Assembly: GCF_008364685.1 (NCBI RefSeq)
Contig: NZ_VTTL01000001.1
Coordinates: forward strand, 496,001 to 560,000
DNA length: 64,000 bases
DNA from: Xanthobacter oligotrophicus
GTDB taxonomy: Bacteria; Pseudomonadota; Alphaproteobacteria; Rhizobiales; Xanthobacteraceae
Direction: 5' to 3'
A model generated the notes under the pieces. It did no database searches and had not been told where the DNA came from. It worked only from the letters and a program-made list of their open reading frames with translations. Shown here in pieces: positions 9,033-18,942 of this stretch (positions within the stretch are counted from its first letter, which is position 1; each line of letters begins with the position of its first letter). Both the position numbers and the translations under genes were made by a program.

Positions 9033-11597
9033 ATGGGCAAGACGATCGCAGCTCTTCCTCCGGTCGCCGCCAGCCGGGCTGCGGATGCGGTGGTGTTCCT
9101 GGACGAGAACGGCATCGTCACCTTCGTCAATGCGGCCGCCGAGCACCTGTGGGGCCTCTCCGCCGCCGCCATGGTCGGCCGCGACGCGCGCGCCGTGTTT
9201 CCGGCGGCTCTGCGCTTCGACCCGGCGCTGCGCTGGACCGTAGAGGACACGGTCGGCGCCGACCGGCAGGTGGTGATCACACAGCCGGACGGCTCGAACG
9301 CCTTCGCCCTCATCCGCGTGGAGCGGGTGTGGCACGCCGGCAAGCCCGGCTATGCGGCGGTGGTGCAGGCCCTGCCGGGTCCGGCAGGGGCGGCTGAGCA
9401 CATAAGCATCCTATCCCTGGTCGCCGAGAAGACCGATCGCGGCGTGGTCGTCACCGATGCGCGGCGCCGGATCGTCTACACCAACCGCGCCTTCCAGGAG
9501 ATGCTCGGCTATGCCGAGGGCGAGGCCGAGGGGCACGCGCTGGAGGATCTGCTGGCCGCCGGCAGGGGAGCCGCCGACCTCGCCGCGCGCATCGACAGCG
9601 GCATCAAGCGCCGGGTACCGTTCCCGGAAGACGTGCCGCTGCGCGGCGCCTCCGGCAACGAGGTGTGGGTCTCGGCCATCGTCACCCCGGTGCTGAACCA
9701 GGTCACCGGCGCGCTTGAGCACGTGGTCGCCGTGCTGGCGGACATCACCCACACCCGGCTCATGGAGGACCTGCAGCGGCAGGTGCTCGCGGCGCTGGCC
9801 GCCGACGCTCCGGCCCGCGATATCCTCGAGCTGCTGTGCCGCAAGGTGGAGGAGCTGGCCCCCGGCGTCCTGTGCTCGATCCTCGGCGTCACCGCCGACG
9901 ACCGGCTGACGGTGCTGGCCTCCCCCAGCCTGCCGGCCGCATTCTCGAGCGCGGTGGAAGGCCTGCCCATCGGCCCCAAATGCGGCAGCTGCGGCACCTC
10001 GGCGTTCCGCGGCGAGGCGGTGATGGTGGAGGACATCGCCACGAGCCCGCTGTGGGAGGAGTTCCAGGACCTTGTGCTTCCGCCCGGCATCAAGGGCTGC
10101 TGGTCGATCCCGGCGAGGCTGCGCAGCGGCAAGGTTGCCGCCACCTTCGCCTTCTATTTCCCCGGCCCGCCCTTCGCCGCGCCCTGGCTCGAAAGCGTGG
10201 TCTCGGTCTGCTCCGACCTGTGCGCGCTGATCCTGGAGCGCTCTGAAGCACGCGACCGCATCGCCACCCTTGCCACCATCGACACGCTGACCGGCCTGCC
10301 CAACCGCCGCCGGCTCATCGAATCCCTGTCCGATCTCATCGCCACGGCGGGCGAGCGCGACGAGCCCCTCGCGGTGCTGATGCTCGACGTGGACCACTTC
10401 AAGGACGTGAACGACACCCTCGGCCATTCCATTGGCGACGAGCTTCTGGTGGAGATGGCACGGCGCCTCAAGGCGCAGCTGCGCACCGGGGATACGGTGG
10501 GCCGCACCGGCGGCGACGAGTTCGTGGTGCTGGTGCACGACTGCGCCGCGGAAGAGGCAGCGCGCATCGCCCGCCGCCTCATCGACTACATGGGCGCCCC
10601 CATTCCGGCGCAGAAGCTGCACCTGACCATGTCGGCGTCGGTGGGCATCGCCCTCTATCCCCAGCACGGCACCAGCGCCGAGACTCTACTGAAGCACGCC
10701 GACACCGCCATGCACGAGGCCAAGCGCAAGGACAGGGGCCGGTTCCAGTTCTTCACCGAGGACCTGAACAAAAGGGTGGAGGACCGCCTGGTGCTGTCTG
10801 TCGCCCTGCGCGAGGCGGTGCAGAACCACGCCCTGCGCCTCGTCTACCAGCCCCAGATCACCCTCTCGGGCGGCACCCTCTCGAGCGGCACGCTTGCGGG
10901 CGGCGCGCTGCACGGCGTGGAGGCCCTCGCCCGCTGGTCCGATCCGGTCCATGGCGAGGTGCCGGCGCCCCGCTTCATCGCGCTGGCGGAGGAATACGGC
11001 TTCATCGAAAGCATCGACCAGTGGGCGGTGGATGAGGCCTGCCGGCAGATGGCCCTCTGGCGCGCCGAAGGGGTGGCGGTGCCCCACGTCTCGGTCAACC
11101 TCTCCCCCCTGAGCTTCCGCAGCGGCGAGATCGTGGGCATCATCTGCGATGCGCTGGAGCGGCACCACCTCGCCCCCTGCGACCTTCTGGTCGAGATCAC
11201 CGAGCGGGTGACCATGGACCAGAATCCCAACTCGTTCGCCACCGCGCGCGCCATCGACGCGCTGGGCGTGCGCATCGCCATGGACGATTTCGGCACCGGC
11301 TATTCCAGCCTCAGCGCCCTGTCGCGCCTGCCCATCGCCGAGCTGAAGATCGACCGCTCCTTCATGCTGAGCATCGAGCAGGACAGGAACGCCCTCGCCT
11401 TGGCCACGGCGGTGATCCTCATCGGCCAGAGCCTCGGCATGGCGGTGGTGGCGGAAGGCGTGGAGACGCCGGCGCAGGCCGACCTGCTGCGCGCCCTCGG
11501 CTGCCATGCCGTCCAGGGCTATGTCTTCGCCCGGCCGCTGGAGGCGACGAACGTCGCCGGCTGGCTTGCCGCCAACGCGCCGCCCGCCAAACCCTGA
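9033..11597 (+). CDS. PAS-PAS-GAF-GGDEF-EAL cyclic-di-GMP enzyme
   Basis: Signalling protein of 854 residues with both cyclic-di-GMP synthesis and hydrolysis domains. Order: PAS (about 10-115), PAS (about 125-240), GAF (about 248-405), GGDEF (about 410-575), EAL (about 585-850). The GGDEF signature is intact (493-497) and the inhibitory I-site RxxD is kept (R484-D487, five residues upstream). The EAL domain has E630-A-L, LVEITE, DDFGTGYSSL and AEGVET, so hydrolysis is also plausible. The arrangement resembles DosP-type sensors, but I cannot assign a heme or other ligand. A Gly/Ser/Thr/Leu-rich stretch (about 612-626) just before EAL is unusual. No transmembrane segment is evident. The ATG at 9033 was preferred over a TTG at 9003. 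Confidence 0.93.
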   Translation: MGKTIAALPPVAASRAADAVVFLDENGIVTFVNAAAEHLWGLSAAAMVGRDARAVFPAALRFDPALRWTVEDTVGADRQVVITQPDGSNAFALIRVERVWHAGKPGYAAVVQALPGPAGAAEHISILSLVAEKTDRGVVVTDARRRIVYTNRAFQEMLGYAEGEAEGHALEDLLAAGRGAADLAARIDSGIKRRVPFPEDVPLRGASGNEVWVSAIVTPVLNQVTGALEHVVAVLADITHTRLMEDLQRQVLAALAADAPARDILELLCRKVEELAPGVLCSILGVTADDRLTVLASPSLPAAFSSAVEGLPIGPKCGSCGTSAFRGEAVMVEDIATSPLWEEFQDLVLPPGIKGCWSIPARLRSGKVAATFAFYFPGPPFAAPWLESVVSVCSDLCALILERSEARDRIATLATIDTLTGLPNRRRLIESLSDLIATAGERDEPLAVLMLDVDHFKDVNDTLGHSIGDELLVEMARRLKAQLRTGDTVGRTGGDEFVVLVHDCAAEEAARIARRLIDYMGAPIPAQKLHLTMSASVGIALYPQHGTSAETLLKHADTAMHEAKRKDRGRFQFFTEDLNKRVEDRLVLSVALREAVQNHALRLVYQPQITLSGGTLSSGTLAGGALHGVEALARWSDPVHGEVPAPRFIALAEEYGFIESIDQWAVDEACRQMALWRAEGVAVPHVSVNLSPLSFRSGEIVGIICDALERHHLAPCDLLVEITERVTMDQNPNSFATARAIDALGVRIAMDDFGTGYSSLSALSRLPIAELKIDRSFMLSIEQDRNALALATAVILIGQSLGMAVVAEGVETPAQADLLRALGCHAVQGYVFARPLEATNVAGWLAANAPPAKP

Positions 11598-11703
11598 CCG
11601 CGCGGGATCCCGAACGCGCAAGAACCGGAACGCGGGGAGCGAAGCGCCGCCTCTTCCGTTTACACCCGCGCGCGCCGCCGCTATTTTCCGCGGCCCCCTT
11701 CGG

Positions 11704-11746
11704 TCATGCACCGATCGGCCTCGCGTTGCGGCCGATCGGTGCATGA
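11704..11746. repeat. REP-like palindrome (17-bp perfect arms)
   Basis: TCATGCACCGATCGGCC (11704-11720) and its exact inverse (11730-11746) flank a 9-base loop, TCGCGTTGC. It sits between the GGDEF-EAL gene and prfB. There is no clear T-run, so it is a weak candidate terminator. The core (ATCGGCC, 9-base loop beginning TC, GGCCGAT) recurs at 31135-31157, which argues for a dispersed repeat. Confidence 0.6.
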
Positions 11747-11826
11747 CCTTCCCAGACATGGAGACGGAGTGTCGGCTCGGGCGCCTGGCCCGACCGTATC
11801 CCGATCCAGCCGGAGTATGATGAGCC

Positions 11827-12957
11827 ATGCGCGCGGAACTCGCCGCAAAGGTCGACGAGATCAGAGCTTCCCTGGACCTGCTGCGGTCCCACCTCGACGT
11901 GGACCGCTCGCGGCGGCGTCTGGCGGAGCTGAACGCCATCGTCGAGGACCCCAAGCTCTGGGACGACCCCGAGCGGGCGCAGAAGCTCATGCAGGAGCGC
12001 ACCACGCTGGAGGACGGCCTCGGCGCCATCGACCGCGTGCTGCGCGACCTTGACGACAATATCGAGCTGATCGAGCTGGGCGAGGCGGAGGGTGACGAAG
12101 GCGTCATCACCGAGGCCGCCGCCTCCCTCGACGGCCTGAAGGCGGAGCTGGCCCGGCGCGAGCTGGAGGCCCTGCTCTCCGGCGAGGCCGATTCCAACGA
12201 CAGCTATCTGGAAGTCCATGCGGGTGCCGGCGGCACCGACAGCCAGGACTGGGCCGAGATGCTGCTGCGCATGTACCGGCGATGGTGCGAGCGCCACGGC
12301 TTCAAGGTGGAGCTGATGGACGAATCCCAGGGCGAGCAGGCCGGGCTGAAGTCCGCCACCATCCAGGTGAAGGGCCACAATGCCTATGGCTGGCTGAAGA
12401 CCGAGGCCGGCGTGCACCGGCTGGTGCGCATCTCGCCGTTCGATTCCAACGCCCGGCGCCAGACCTCGTTCGCCTCCGTGGACGTCTATCCGGTGGTGGA
12501 CGACCGCATCGTGGTGGACATCAAGGAAGCCGACGTGCGGGTGGACACCATGCGCTCCGGCGGCGCCGGCGGCCAGCACGTGAACAAGACCGAATCGGCG
12601 GTGCGCCTCACCCACATTCCCACCGGCATCGCGGTGGTGAGCGAGGGCGACCGCTCCCAGCACAAGAACCGCGCCACCGCCTGGAACATGCTGCGCGCCA
12701 AGCTCTACGACCTGGAGCTGAAGAAGCGCGAGGCCGAGGCCATTGCCGAGCAGGCCGCCAAGACCGACATCGGCTGGGGCCACCAGATCCGCTCCTACGT
12801 GCTCCAGCCCTACCAGCTGGTGAAGGACCTGCGCACCGGCGTCACCTCCGGCACCCCGCAGGAGGTGCTGGACGGCGACCTCGATCCCTTCATGCAGGCG
12901 GCCCTGGCCCAGCGCGCCTATGGCGGCGGCCCCGACAGCGTGGAGGACGTGGACTGA
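11827..12957 (+). CDS. prfB: Peptide chain release factor 2
   Basis: 376-residue class I release factor reading UGA and UAA stops. The stop-recognition tripeptide is SPF (203-205, in RISPFDS). The peptidyl-hydrolysis motif GGQ is at 248-250 ([11 protein letters not shown]). The frame is continuous from [12 protein letters not shown] through [10 protein letters not shown], so the +1 frameshift used by many bacteria is absent, as is usual in alphaproteobacteria. The start ATG is the first in the coding frame. Confidence 0.97.
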   Translation: MRAELAAKVDEIRASLDLLRSHLDVDRSRRRLAELNAIVEDPKLWDDPERAQKLMQERTTLEDGLGAIDRVLRDLDDNIELIELGEAEGDEGVITEAAASLDGLKAELARRELEALLSGEADSNDSYLEVHAGAGGTDSQDWAEMLLRMYRRWCERHGFKVELMDESQGEQAGLKSATIQVKGHNAYGWLKTEAGVHRLVRISPFDSNARRQTSFASVDVYPVVDDRIVVDIKEADVRVDTMRSGGAGGQHVNKTESAVRLTHIPTGIAVVSEGDRSQHKNRATAWNMLRAKLYDLELKKREAEAIAEQAAKTDIGWGHQIRSYVLQPYQLVKDLRTGVTSGTPQEVLDGDLDPFMQAALAQRAYGGGPDSVEDVD

Positions 12958-13025
12958 TCCACGCCTGAGCCGGTCCTCCCGTTGGCGGAGCGCCCGGCAC
13001 ATGGTTCCGCATCAAAATCCGATAT

Positions 13026-13121
13026 TGTCTCAGTTCCAAATGCGCCGTCCCCCCTCTCCCGCTTGCGGGAGAGGGTTCTATAGTGCGCCCAGTCGAAGCA
13101 GCAGACTTTCAAACTGAGACA
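13026..13121. repeat. MITE-like palindromic element
   Basis: About 96 bases bounded by TGTCTCAGTT (13026-13035) and its inverse AACTGAGACA (13112-13121); the match resumes with AAA after two mismatches. Inside is an 11-bp hairpin CCCTCTCCCGC / GCGGGAGAGGG (13052-13062 / 13065-13075). No transposase or clear target duplication is visible. It lies 3' of prfB and could also act as its terminator. Classification as a non-autonomous mobile repeat is inference. Confidence 0.5.
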
Positions 13122-13225
13122 CCACCAAAATTCCTTTGAGCTTTCTGCCGGTTGGGTCATCCTGATCGGCTCGTAATGTCCCGAGCCGGCCGCTCCCGGC
13201 CTCGGGCAAGACGGAGCCGTCGCGC

Positions 13226-13606
13226 ATGACGTATCCGAGGTCGTATCGAACGCCACCGTCCACGGGGCCGCGCCCCGGCCACGCCAGGCCACGCCTCGCT
13301 TTGCCGCGCACCATACAGCGCGCCCTGGGCCTTGCCCTGTGCCTGTCCGCGGTCGCGCTCGTGCCGCGTCTCGCCCGCAGCCACGAATGGTATCCGGCCT
13401 ATTGCTGCTCGGGGCAGGATTGCTACGAGGTCGGGCCGGAGGACGTGGAATTCGTGGGCCAGGGCTATTTCATCAAGGCGACGGGCGAATATTTCCCGCG
13501 CGACGCCGTGCCCGAGAGCCCGGACGGCAAGTTCCATCGCTGCTCGATCCAGGGCAAGCGCGAGGCGCGCACCCTCTGCCTGTTCGCGCCGACACCGGCG
13601 TTCTGA
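13226..13606 (+). CDS. Small exported protein of unknown function
   Basis: 126 residues. A basic N-terminus and hydrophobic stretch (about residues 33-48) end in a probable signal-peptidase site before HEWYP. The mature part begins HEWYPAYCCSGQDC and contains four cysteines, suggesting disulfides in the periplasm. Proteins starting with a HEWYP..CCS..DC pattern are common in Rhizobiales, and I know no function for them. The start is uncertain: the ATG at 13226 gives a long basic leader, while a TTG at 13301 would give a conventional signal peptide. It stands alone between prfB and a convergent GST gene. Confidence 0.7.
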   Translation: MTYPRSYRTPPSTGPRPGHARPRLALPRTIQRALGLALCLSAVALVPRLARSHEWYPAYCCSGQDCYEVGPEDVEFVGQGYFIKATGEYFPRDAVPESPDGKFHRCSIQGKREARTLCLFAPTPAF

Positions 13607-13666
13607 GGGGAACGGAGCAGGATCAGGTTGCTGCGGGGGCCGACGAGGCGTTGTCCGCTGCCACCT

Positions 13667-14380
13667 TCAGCCGCCCCCTTGCGGCACGGCCGCCCCGATC
13701 AAGGCGTGGATCGCCGTGCAATGCCGCACCAGATTTTCGTGCGCATCGACAAACGCCTTCAACGGCGTCGCGATGGGATAGAAATGGATGTTGGCGAGGA
13801 AGCCGTAGATGGCGGCATCCGTGCTGGAGGGGCGCTGCCCGAACAGGAAGCCCTCGGCGGGGACGAGATCGGCCAGCGCGGCGAGGTCCGCGAGCCCGCG
13901 CCCATACGCTTCCGGCGGCGCATAGCGGCCGATGCCCTGATAGTAATAGCGCTGGGCGTTGAACGCCTTGGCCCTTTCCAGCGCCTCGGCCGTCAGCACC
14001 GGATGCTGGCCCATCAACGCATCGCGGAACTGGGGCCAGAACTCCTCGTCCTTCCAACGGGAATAGGACATGACCCAATACAGGTCGTCCAGCATGCGGG
14101 TGACGAGGAGCGCCACGGTGCGCTCGTGTGTGCCGAGATGGTCGTCGAGGGTCACCCCATATGTGCGGCGCACATGGGCGAGGATGGCTTCGCTGTCGCC
14201 GATGGCAACCCCATCATCCTCGATATAGGGCAGCTGGCCGCGCGGCGCGGCCGAGGCATCGAAGAGGTGGCGGTGCTCGAACGGCACGCCAGCCAGCTTC
14301 AGATAAGCGAAGACCTTGAGGCCGTAGCCATTGTTGTCGGCGACACCGAACAGTTCCGGATAGGAATAGAGGGTGAGCAT
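13667..14380 (-). CDS. Glutathione S-transferase-like protein (metaxin/Fax-type)
   Basis: 237 residues with an N-terminal thioredoxin-like fold (MLTLYSYPELFG, then a typical SNAIL-like element near GDSEAIL) and a helical C-terminal domain (RPSSTDAAIYGFLANI). The pattern resembles the Tom37/metaxin and failed-axon-connection branch of the GST superfamily more than classical enzymes, so glutathione conjugation is not certain. The ATG at 14380 was chosen because the fold begins there; an in-frame extension upstream runs into the nrdJ terminator. Confidence 0.8.
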   Translation of the reverse strand: MLTLYSYPELFGVADNNGYGLKVFAYLKLAGVPFEHRHLFDASAAPRGQLPYIEDDGVAIGDSEAILAHVRRTYGVTLDDHLGTHERTVALLVTRMLDDLYWVMSYSRWKDEEFWPQFRDALMGQHPVLTAEALERAKAFNAQRYYYQGIGRYAPPEAYGRGLADLAALADLVPAEGFLFGQRPSSTDAAIYGFLANIHFYPIATPLKAFVDAHENLVRHCTAIHALIGAAVPQGGG

Positions 14381-14425
14381 CTCGGTGAGTTCCCCAATAA
14401 TCTGGAAACCGTCCAAAGCATTTAA

Positions 14426-14462
14426 AAGTCGGAGCGGCCGCATCGTTCGGCCGCTCCGACTT
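14426..14462 (-). terminator. Rho-independent terminator of nrdJ
   Basis: 15-bp stem (14426-14440 / 14448-14462) with a 7-base loop. Read on the minus strand, it is followed by TTTTAAATG. It lies about 95 bases past the nrdJ stop and just upstream of the GST-like gene. Confidence 0.82.
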
Positions 14463-14556
14463 CTTCACTTACCCTTTTTGTTGGGTGCCTGCGTCAAAGC
14501 AGATGCAGCGACGGATTTTCCACCGCCCCAGGCATCACCCGGGGCGGTTGAAGTTG

Positions 14557-17500
14557 TCAGCTGCAGCCCGTCGTCCCGCCGCAGGTGTCGCACTTCAGGC
14601 AGGTGCCGTTGCGCACCATGGTGAAGTTCATGCACTCAGGGCAGGCCTCGCCCTCATAGCCCTTGGCGCGCGCCTCGGCGCGGGCCTCGGCCTTGCGGGC
14701 GGTGGCGCCCCACGGCAGCGACTTGTCCATCAGGCTTTCCACCGCCGCCTCGATCTCCTGCGCCTGCGGCGCCGGCTCGGGCAGCTCGGCCACGTCCGTC
14801 TTCAGCGCGGTGGCGCCGAAGGTCGGGGCGCGCAGCACCGTCACGTTGTCGGTGCCGGAGCGGGGCTCGGTGGCCACCGGCTGGGGGGCCAGCAGGTTCA
14901 CGGTCTTGCCACGCACCAGGCCCTTGGAGACGACGCGGTTCGCCGGGTTCGGCGCCTTGCCCTCGTCCGCGCCCTTGCCGAGGGCGTCGAAGCCGGTCTC
15001 GTGGGGGTCCACGTGGCCGAGGTCGTTGCGGCCGAGATAGGACACCGCAAGCTCGCGGAACACATAGTCCAGCATGGAGGTGGCGTACTTGATGGTGTCG
15101 TTGCCCTGCACCGGGCCCGCCGGCTCGAAGCGGGTGAAGGTGAAGGCGTCCACATACTCCTCCAGCGGCACGCCGTATTGCAGGCCGAGGGAGATGGCGA
15201 TGGCGAAGTTGTTGAGGAGCGAGCGGAGCGCCGCGCCCTCCTTGTGCATGTCGATGAAGATCTCGCCGAGGCGGCCGTCATCATATTCGCCGGTGCGCAG
15301 ATACAGCTTGTGGCCGCCCACCAGCGCCTTCTGGGTGTAGCCCTTGCGACGGTCGGGCATCTTCTCCCGCTCGCGCACCCGATGCTCGACAATGCGCTCC
15401 ACCACCCGTTCCACGATCTTCTCGGTGACGGTGGCGACCCGCGCCGCGTTGGGCTGGGCCACCAGGGCCTCCACCGCGTCGTCCTCGTCCTCGTCGTCCG
15501 CCACAAGCTGGGCGTTGAGGGGCTGGGATAGCTTGGAGCCGTCGCGATAGAGCGCGTTGGCCTTCAGCGCCAGGCGCCAGGACAAGAGGTAGGCCGCCTT
15601 GCAATCCTCGACGCTGGCGTCGTTGGGCATGTTGATGGTCTTGGAGATGGCGCCCGTGATGAAGGGCTGCGCCGCCGCCATCATGCGGATGTGGCTCTCC
15701 ACCGACAGGTAGCGCTTGCCGAGCCGGCCGCACGGAGAGGCGCAGTCGAACACCGGCAGGTGCTGGGCCTTCAGGAAGGGGGCACCCTCGAGAGTCATCG
15801 CGCCGCAGACGTGGACGTTGGCCGCGTCGATGTCGAACTTTGAGAACCCCAGGAAGTTCAGGAGGTCGAACTTGGGGTCGGCCAGCTGCGCGGCGGGCAC
15901 GCCGAGGGCCTGACTGAGGAATTCCTCGCCGAAGGTCCAGCGGTTGAAGGCGAACTTGATATCGAACGCGGTCTTCACCGCGGCCTCGGCCTTGGCGATG
16001 GCCGCGTCGTCGAAGCCCTTGGTGCGCAAGGTGGAATGGTTGATGGCCGGGGCCTGCGCCAGCGAGCCGTGGCCCACCGCATAGGCCTCCATCTCGGCGA
16101 TCTCGGCTTCCGAGTAGCCAAGGGTGCGCAGCGCCTCCGGCACCGCCCGGTTGATGATCTTGAAGTAGCCGCCGCCGGCCAGCTTCTTGAACTTCACCAG
16201 GGCAAAGTCGGGTTCGATTCCGGTGGTGTCGCAGTCCATCACCAGGCCGATGGTGCCCGTGGGGGCGATCACCGAGACCTGGGCATTGCGGAAGCCATGC
16301 TGCTCGCCCAGCGCCAGAGCCTTGTCCCAGGCCGCGGTGGCATGGGCCACGAGGCGGGTGTCCGGGCAGGACACCTGGTCGAGGGGCACCGGGGCGATGG
16401 ACAGGCCCTCATAACCGTCCTTGAGGCCGTGGGCGGCGCGGCGGTGGTTGCGCACCACCCGCAGCATGGACTGGGCATTGGCGCTGTAGGCCGGGAACGG
16501 ACCCAGCTCGGAGGCCATCTCGGCGGAGGTGGCATAGCTCACGCCGGTCATGATGGCCGACAGCGCGCCGCCGATGGCTCGGCCCTGGGGCGAGTCATAG
16601 GGGATGCCGCTCGACATGAGCAGGCCGCCGATATTGGCGTAGCCGAGGCCCAAGGTGCGATATTCATAGGACAATTCGGCGATGCGGCGGGACGGGAACT
16701 GGGCCATCAGCACCGAGATTTCCAGCACCACGGTCCACAGCCGCACCGCGTGCTCGTAGCTCTCCACGTCGAACCGCTTCTCGGCGTCGCGGAACTGCAG
16801 CAGGTTCAGCGAGGCGAGGTTGCAGGCGGTGTCGTCGAGGAACATGTATTCCGAGCATGGGTTGGATGCCCGGATCTCACCGGCCGCCGGGCAGGTGTGC
16901 CAGTCGTTCACCGTGGTGTGGAACTGGATGCCGGGATCGGCGCAATGCCAGGCGGCGGCGCCGATCTTCTCCCACAGCTCGCGGGCCTTGACGGTCTTGG
17001 CCACCTTGCCGTCGGTGCGGCGGATCAGGTTCCAGTCCGCGTCCGCCTCAACCGCACGCAGGAAGTCGTCGGTGACGCGCACGGAATTGTTGGAATTCTG
17101 GCCGGCCACCGTGATGTAGGCCTCGCCGTCCCAATCGGTGTCGTAGATGGAAACGTCGATGTCCTTGTAGCCCTGGCGGGCATACTGAATCACCCGGCGG
17201 ATGGCGGCGTCGGCCACGCCGGCCTTGCGGGCGGCCTTGATCTCGCGCTTCAGCGCCGGGTTCTTCTCCGGCTCGAAGCAGCTGTCCGCCTCGCCCTCGC
17301 AATTCACGCAGGCCTTGAGCACGGCCTTCAGGTGCTTGGCATTGAGCCGGGAGCCGGTGACGAGGGCCGCGACCTTCTGCTCCTCGATCACCTTCCAGTT
17401 CACATAGGCCTCGATGTCCGGATGGTCGGCATCCACCACCACCATCTTGGCGGCGCGGCGGGTGGTGCCGCCGGACTTGATGGCGCCCGCCGCGCGGTCG

Positions 17501-18282
17501 CCGATCTTGAGGAAGCTCATGAGGCCGGACGAGCGGCCACCGCCGGACAGGCGTTCGCCCTCGCCGCGCAGGGACGAGAAATTGGAGCCGGTGCCGGAGC
17601 CGTACTTGAACAGGCGCGCCTCGCGCACCCACAGGTCCATGATGCCGCCCTCGTTCACCAGGTCGTCGCTGACGGACTGGATGAAGCAGGCGTGCGGCTG
17701 GGGATGCTCATAGGCCGAGGTGGAGGCGAGAAGCTCGCCGCTCTCGTGGTCCACGTAGAAGTGGCCCTGGCCGGGCCCATCGATGCCGTAGGCCCAGAAC
17801 AGGCCGGTGTTGAACCACTGCGGCGAATTGGGTGCGGCCATCTGCAGGGCGAGCATGTAGCGATGCTCGTCATAGAAGGCCTGGGCGTCGGCTTCGGTGT
17901 CGAAATAGCCGCCCTTCCAGCCCCAGTAGGTCCAGGTCCCGGCGAGGCGGTCGAACACCTGCTTGGCCGAGGTCTCGCCGATCAGGCGCTCCTTCTCGGG
18001 CAGCGCCGCGAGGGCCGCCTCGTCGGGCACCGAGCGCCACAGGAAGGAGGGAACGGTGTTCTCCTCCACGCTCTTGAGGCGCGCGGGCACGCCGGCCTTG
18101 CGGAAATACTTCTGCGCAAGGATGTCGCTCGCCACCTGGGAGAACTGGGCCGGGACCTCGATGCCTTCCTGGCGGAAGACCACCGAGCCGTCCGGGTTCC
18201 GGATCTCGCTCACGGTCTCGCGGAACGGAATGTCCGCGTAAGGGGAACGGCCCTCGTGCGTGTAGCGGCGTTCAACGCGCAT
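14557..18282 (-). CDS. nrdJ: Adenosylcobalamin-dependent (class II) ribonucleotide reductase
   Basis: 1241-residue enzyme reducing ribonucleotides to deoxyribonucleotides with a B12 radical, needing neither oxygen nor NrdB. The length and order match the long alphaproteobacterial NrdJ: N-terminal region, catalytic barrel with [20 protein letters not shown], a linker, and a C-terminal cysteine cluster (CPEC...CLKCDTCGG) that relays electrons and may bind zinc. The ATG at 18282 is preceded by AGGAG. No nrdAB is seen in the window. A candidate NrdR box lies upstream; I found no cobalamin riboswitch. The protein depends on B12 made or imported elsewhere. Confidence 0.96.
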   Translation of the reverse strand: MRVERRYTHEGRSPYADIPFRETVSEIRNPDGSVVFRQEGIEVPAQFSQVASDILAQKYFRKAGVPARLKSVEENTVPSFLWRSVPDEAALAALPEKERLIGETSAKQVFDRLAGTWTYWGWKGGYFDTEADAQAFYDEHRYMLALQMAAPNSPQWFNTGLFWAYGIDGPGQGHFYVDHESGELLASTSAYEHPQPHACFIQSVSDDLVNEGGIMDLWVREARLFKYGSGTGSNFSSLRGEGERLSGGGRSSGLMSFLKIGDRAAGAIKSGGTTRRAAKMVVVDADHPDIEAYVNWKVIEEQKVAALVTGSRLNAKHLKAVLKACVNCEGEADSCFEPEKNPALKREIKAARKAGVADAAIRRVIQYARQGYKDIDVSIYDTDWDGEAYITVAGQNSNNSVRVTDDFLRAVEADADWNLIRRTDGKVAKTVKARELWEKIGAAAWHCADPGIQFHTTVNDWHTCPAAGEIRASNPCSEYMFLDDTACNLASLNLLQFRDAEKRFDVESYEHAVRLWTVVLEISVLMAQFPSRRIAELSYEYRTLGLGYANIGGLLMSSGIPYDSPQGRAIGGALSAIMTGVSYATSAEMASELGPFPAYSANAQSMLRVVRNHRRAAHGLKDGYEGLSIAPVPLDQVSCPDTRLVAHATAAWDKALALGEQHGFRNAQVSVIAPTGTIGLVMDCDTTGIEPDFALVKFKKLAGGGYFKIINRAVPEALRTLGYSEAEIAEMEAYAVGHGSLAQAPAINHSTLRTKGFDDAAIAKAEAAVKTAFDIKFAFNRWTFGEEFLSQALGVPAAQLADPKFDLLNFLGFSKFDIDAANVHVCGAMTLEGAPFLKAQHLPVFDCASPCGRLGKRYLSVESHIRMMAAAQPFITGAISKTINMPNDASVEDCKAAYLLSWRLALKANALYRDGSKLSQPLNAQLVADDEDEDDAVEALVAQPNAARVATVTEKIVERVVERIVEHRVREREKMPDRRKGYTQKALVGGHKLYLRTGEYDDGRLGEIFIDMHKEGAALRSLLNNFAIAISLGLQYGVPLEEYVDAFTFTRFEPAGPVQGNDTIKYATSMLDYVFRELAVSYLGRNDLGHVDPHETGFDALGKGADEGKAPNPANRVVSKGLVRGKTVNLLAPQPVATEPRSGTDNVTVLRAPTFGATALKTDVAELPEPAPQAQEIEAAVESLMDKSLPWGATARKAEARAEARAKGYEGEACPECMNFTMVRNGTCLKCDTCGGTTGCS

Positions 18283-18539
18283 GACCGGTAGCTCCTTCGG
18301 CTCGGCCCCGTGCGGGCCGATCATTCTAAATGATGAATGTGGCAGTCGTGACGATACGTCGGGCACGGCGCAGGACGCCGCGCCGTGGCGGTTCGCAGAA
18401 CAGGGGTTCTGGGTGTGCGGCTGGCATCCACGACCGATACATGTGGGACGCCCATCGCTCAGAGCCCGAACGCTAGTGCGAGTCTGGCCCCTCGGTCAAA
18501 CCAGATTTTGCCTTGATCTGGGGCCTCAAACTCACTTCC

Positions 18540-18555
18540 ATACTACATATGGTGG
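18540..18555 (-). promoter_or_regulatory. Candidate NrdR box upstream of nrdJ
   Basis: The minus strand reads CCACCATATGTAGTAT, a partial match to the 16-bp NrdR consensus ACACWATATATWGTGT. It lies about 258 bases before the nrdJ start. Only one box is evident, whereas NrdR sites usually come in pairs, so this is weak. Confidence 0.3.
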
Positions 18556-18793
18556 CGCCCATCGGGTTATCAAATCCCTAATGGGCCTTTACCCGGCTCG
18601 GTTTTCGCGTCTTCGTGACAGGCCACCCGGCGCGGTGCGCGAAGTGGCGGTCATCACCGTCATCCACAGGCTGAATGCGAGCGGGTGCGCAGGGGCCCGG
18701 ACGCAACCAAAGCCCGTTCGGGCGACGGCGTCATGCGCATCGCACATGCCAACCATGCAGAATGCGGTATCCGCATGCGTGGCAAACCCGCGC

Positions 18794-18869
18794 GCAATAA
18801 TCTATCAAGCGGCCAGCCCACCCGCGCGCGGGACACTTTCGCCTCCCCCGTATCGCGATAGATTATTGC
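18794..18869. promoter_or_regulatory. Spaced 13-bp inverted repeat with nested palindrome
   Basis: GCAATAATCTATC (18794-18806) is exactly repeated in inverse at 18857-18869. The second arm overlaps the palindrome TATCGCGATA (18851-18860). The pair is 50 bases apart and ends 73 bases before the transporter start, as expected for a two-site operator. The regulator is unknown. Confidence 0.5.
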
Positions 18870-18942
18870 CCAACCCTCCGGCGCATGGCGCCCGTGGAGA
18901 CCGGGCACGGAGCGAGGCGATCCGGGACAGTTGGAACAGGTC

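Larger units (their letters stand above)
18283..18942. other. Divergent intergenic region nrdJ / MFS transporter
   Basis: 660 bases without a convincing gene. It contains the candidate NrdR box, a CCAGAT...ATCTGG inverted repeat near 18511-18531, and a spaced 13-bp inverted repeat nearer the transporter. Both promoters must lie here. Confidence 0.5.

Noticed and set aside
11880-11915. Programmed frameshift in prfB
   Set aside because: The reading frame is continuous through the usual slip position, with no in-frame UGA.
16036-18291. Open frame of about 750 codons on the plus strand opposite nrdJ
   Set aside because: No domain or ribosome site; nrdJ on the minus strand explains the region fully.
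18283-18600. Possible cobalamin riboswitch before nrdJ
   Set aside because: I looked for a B12-box-like sequence on the minus strand of the leader and found none.
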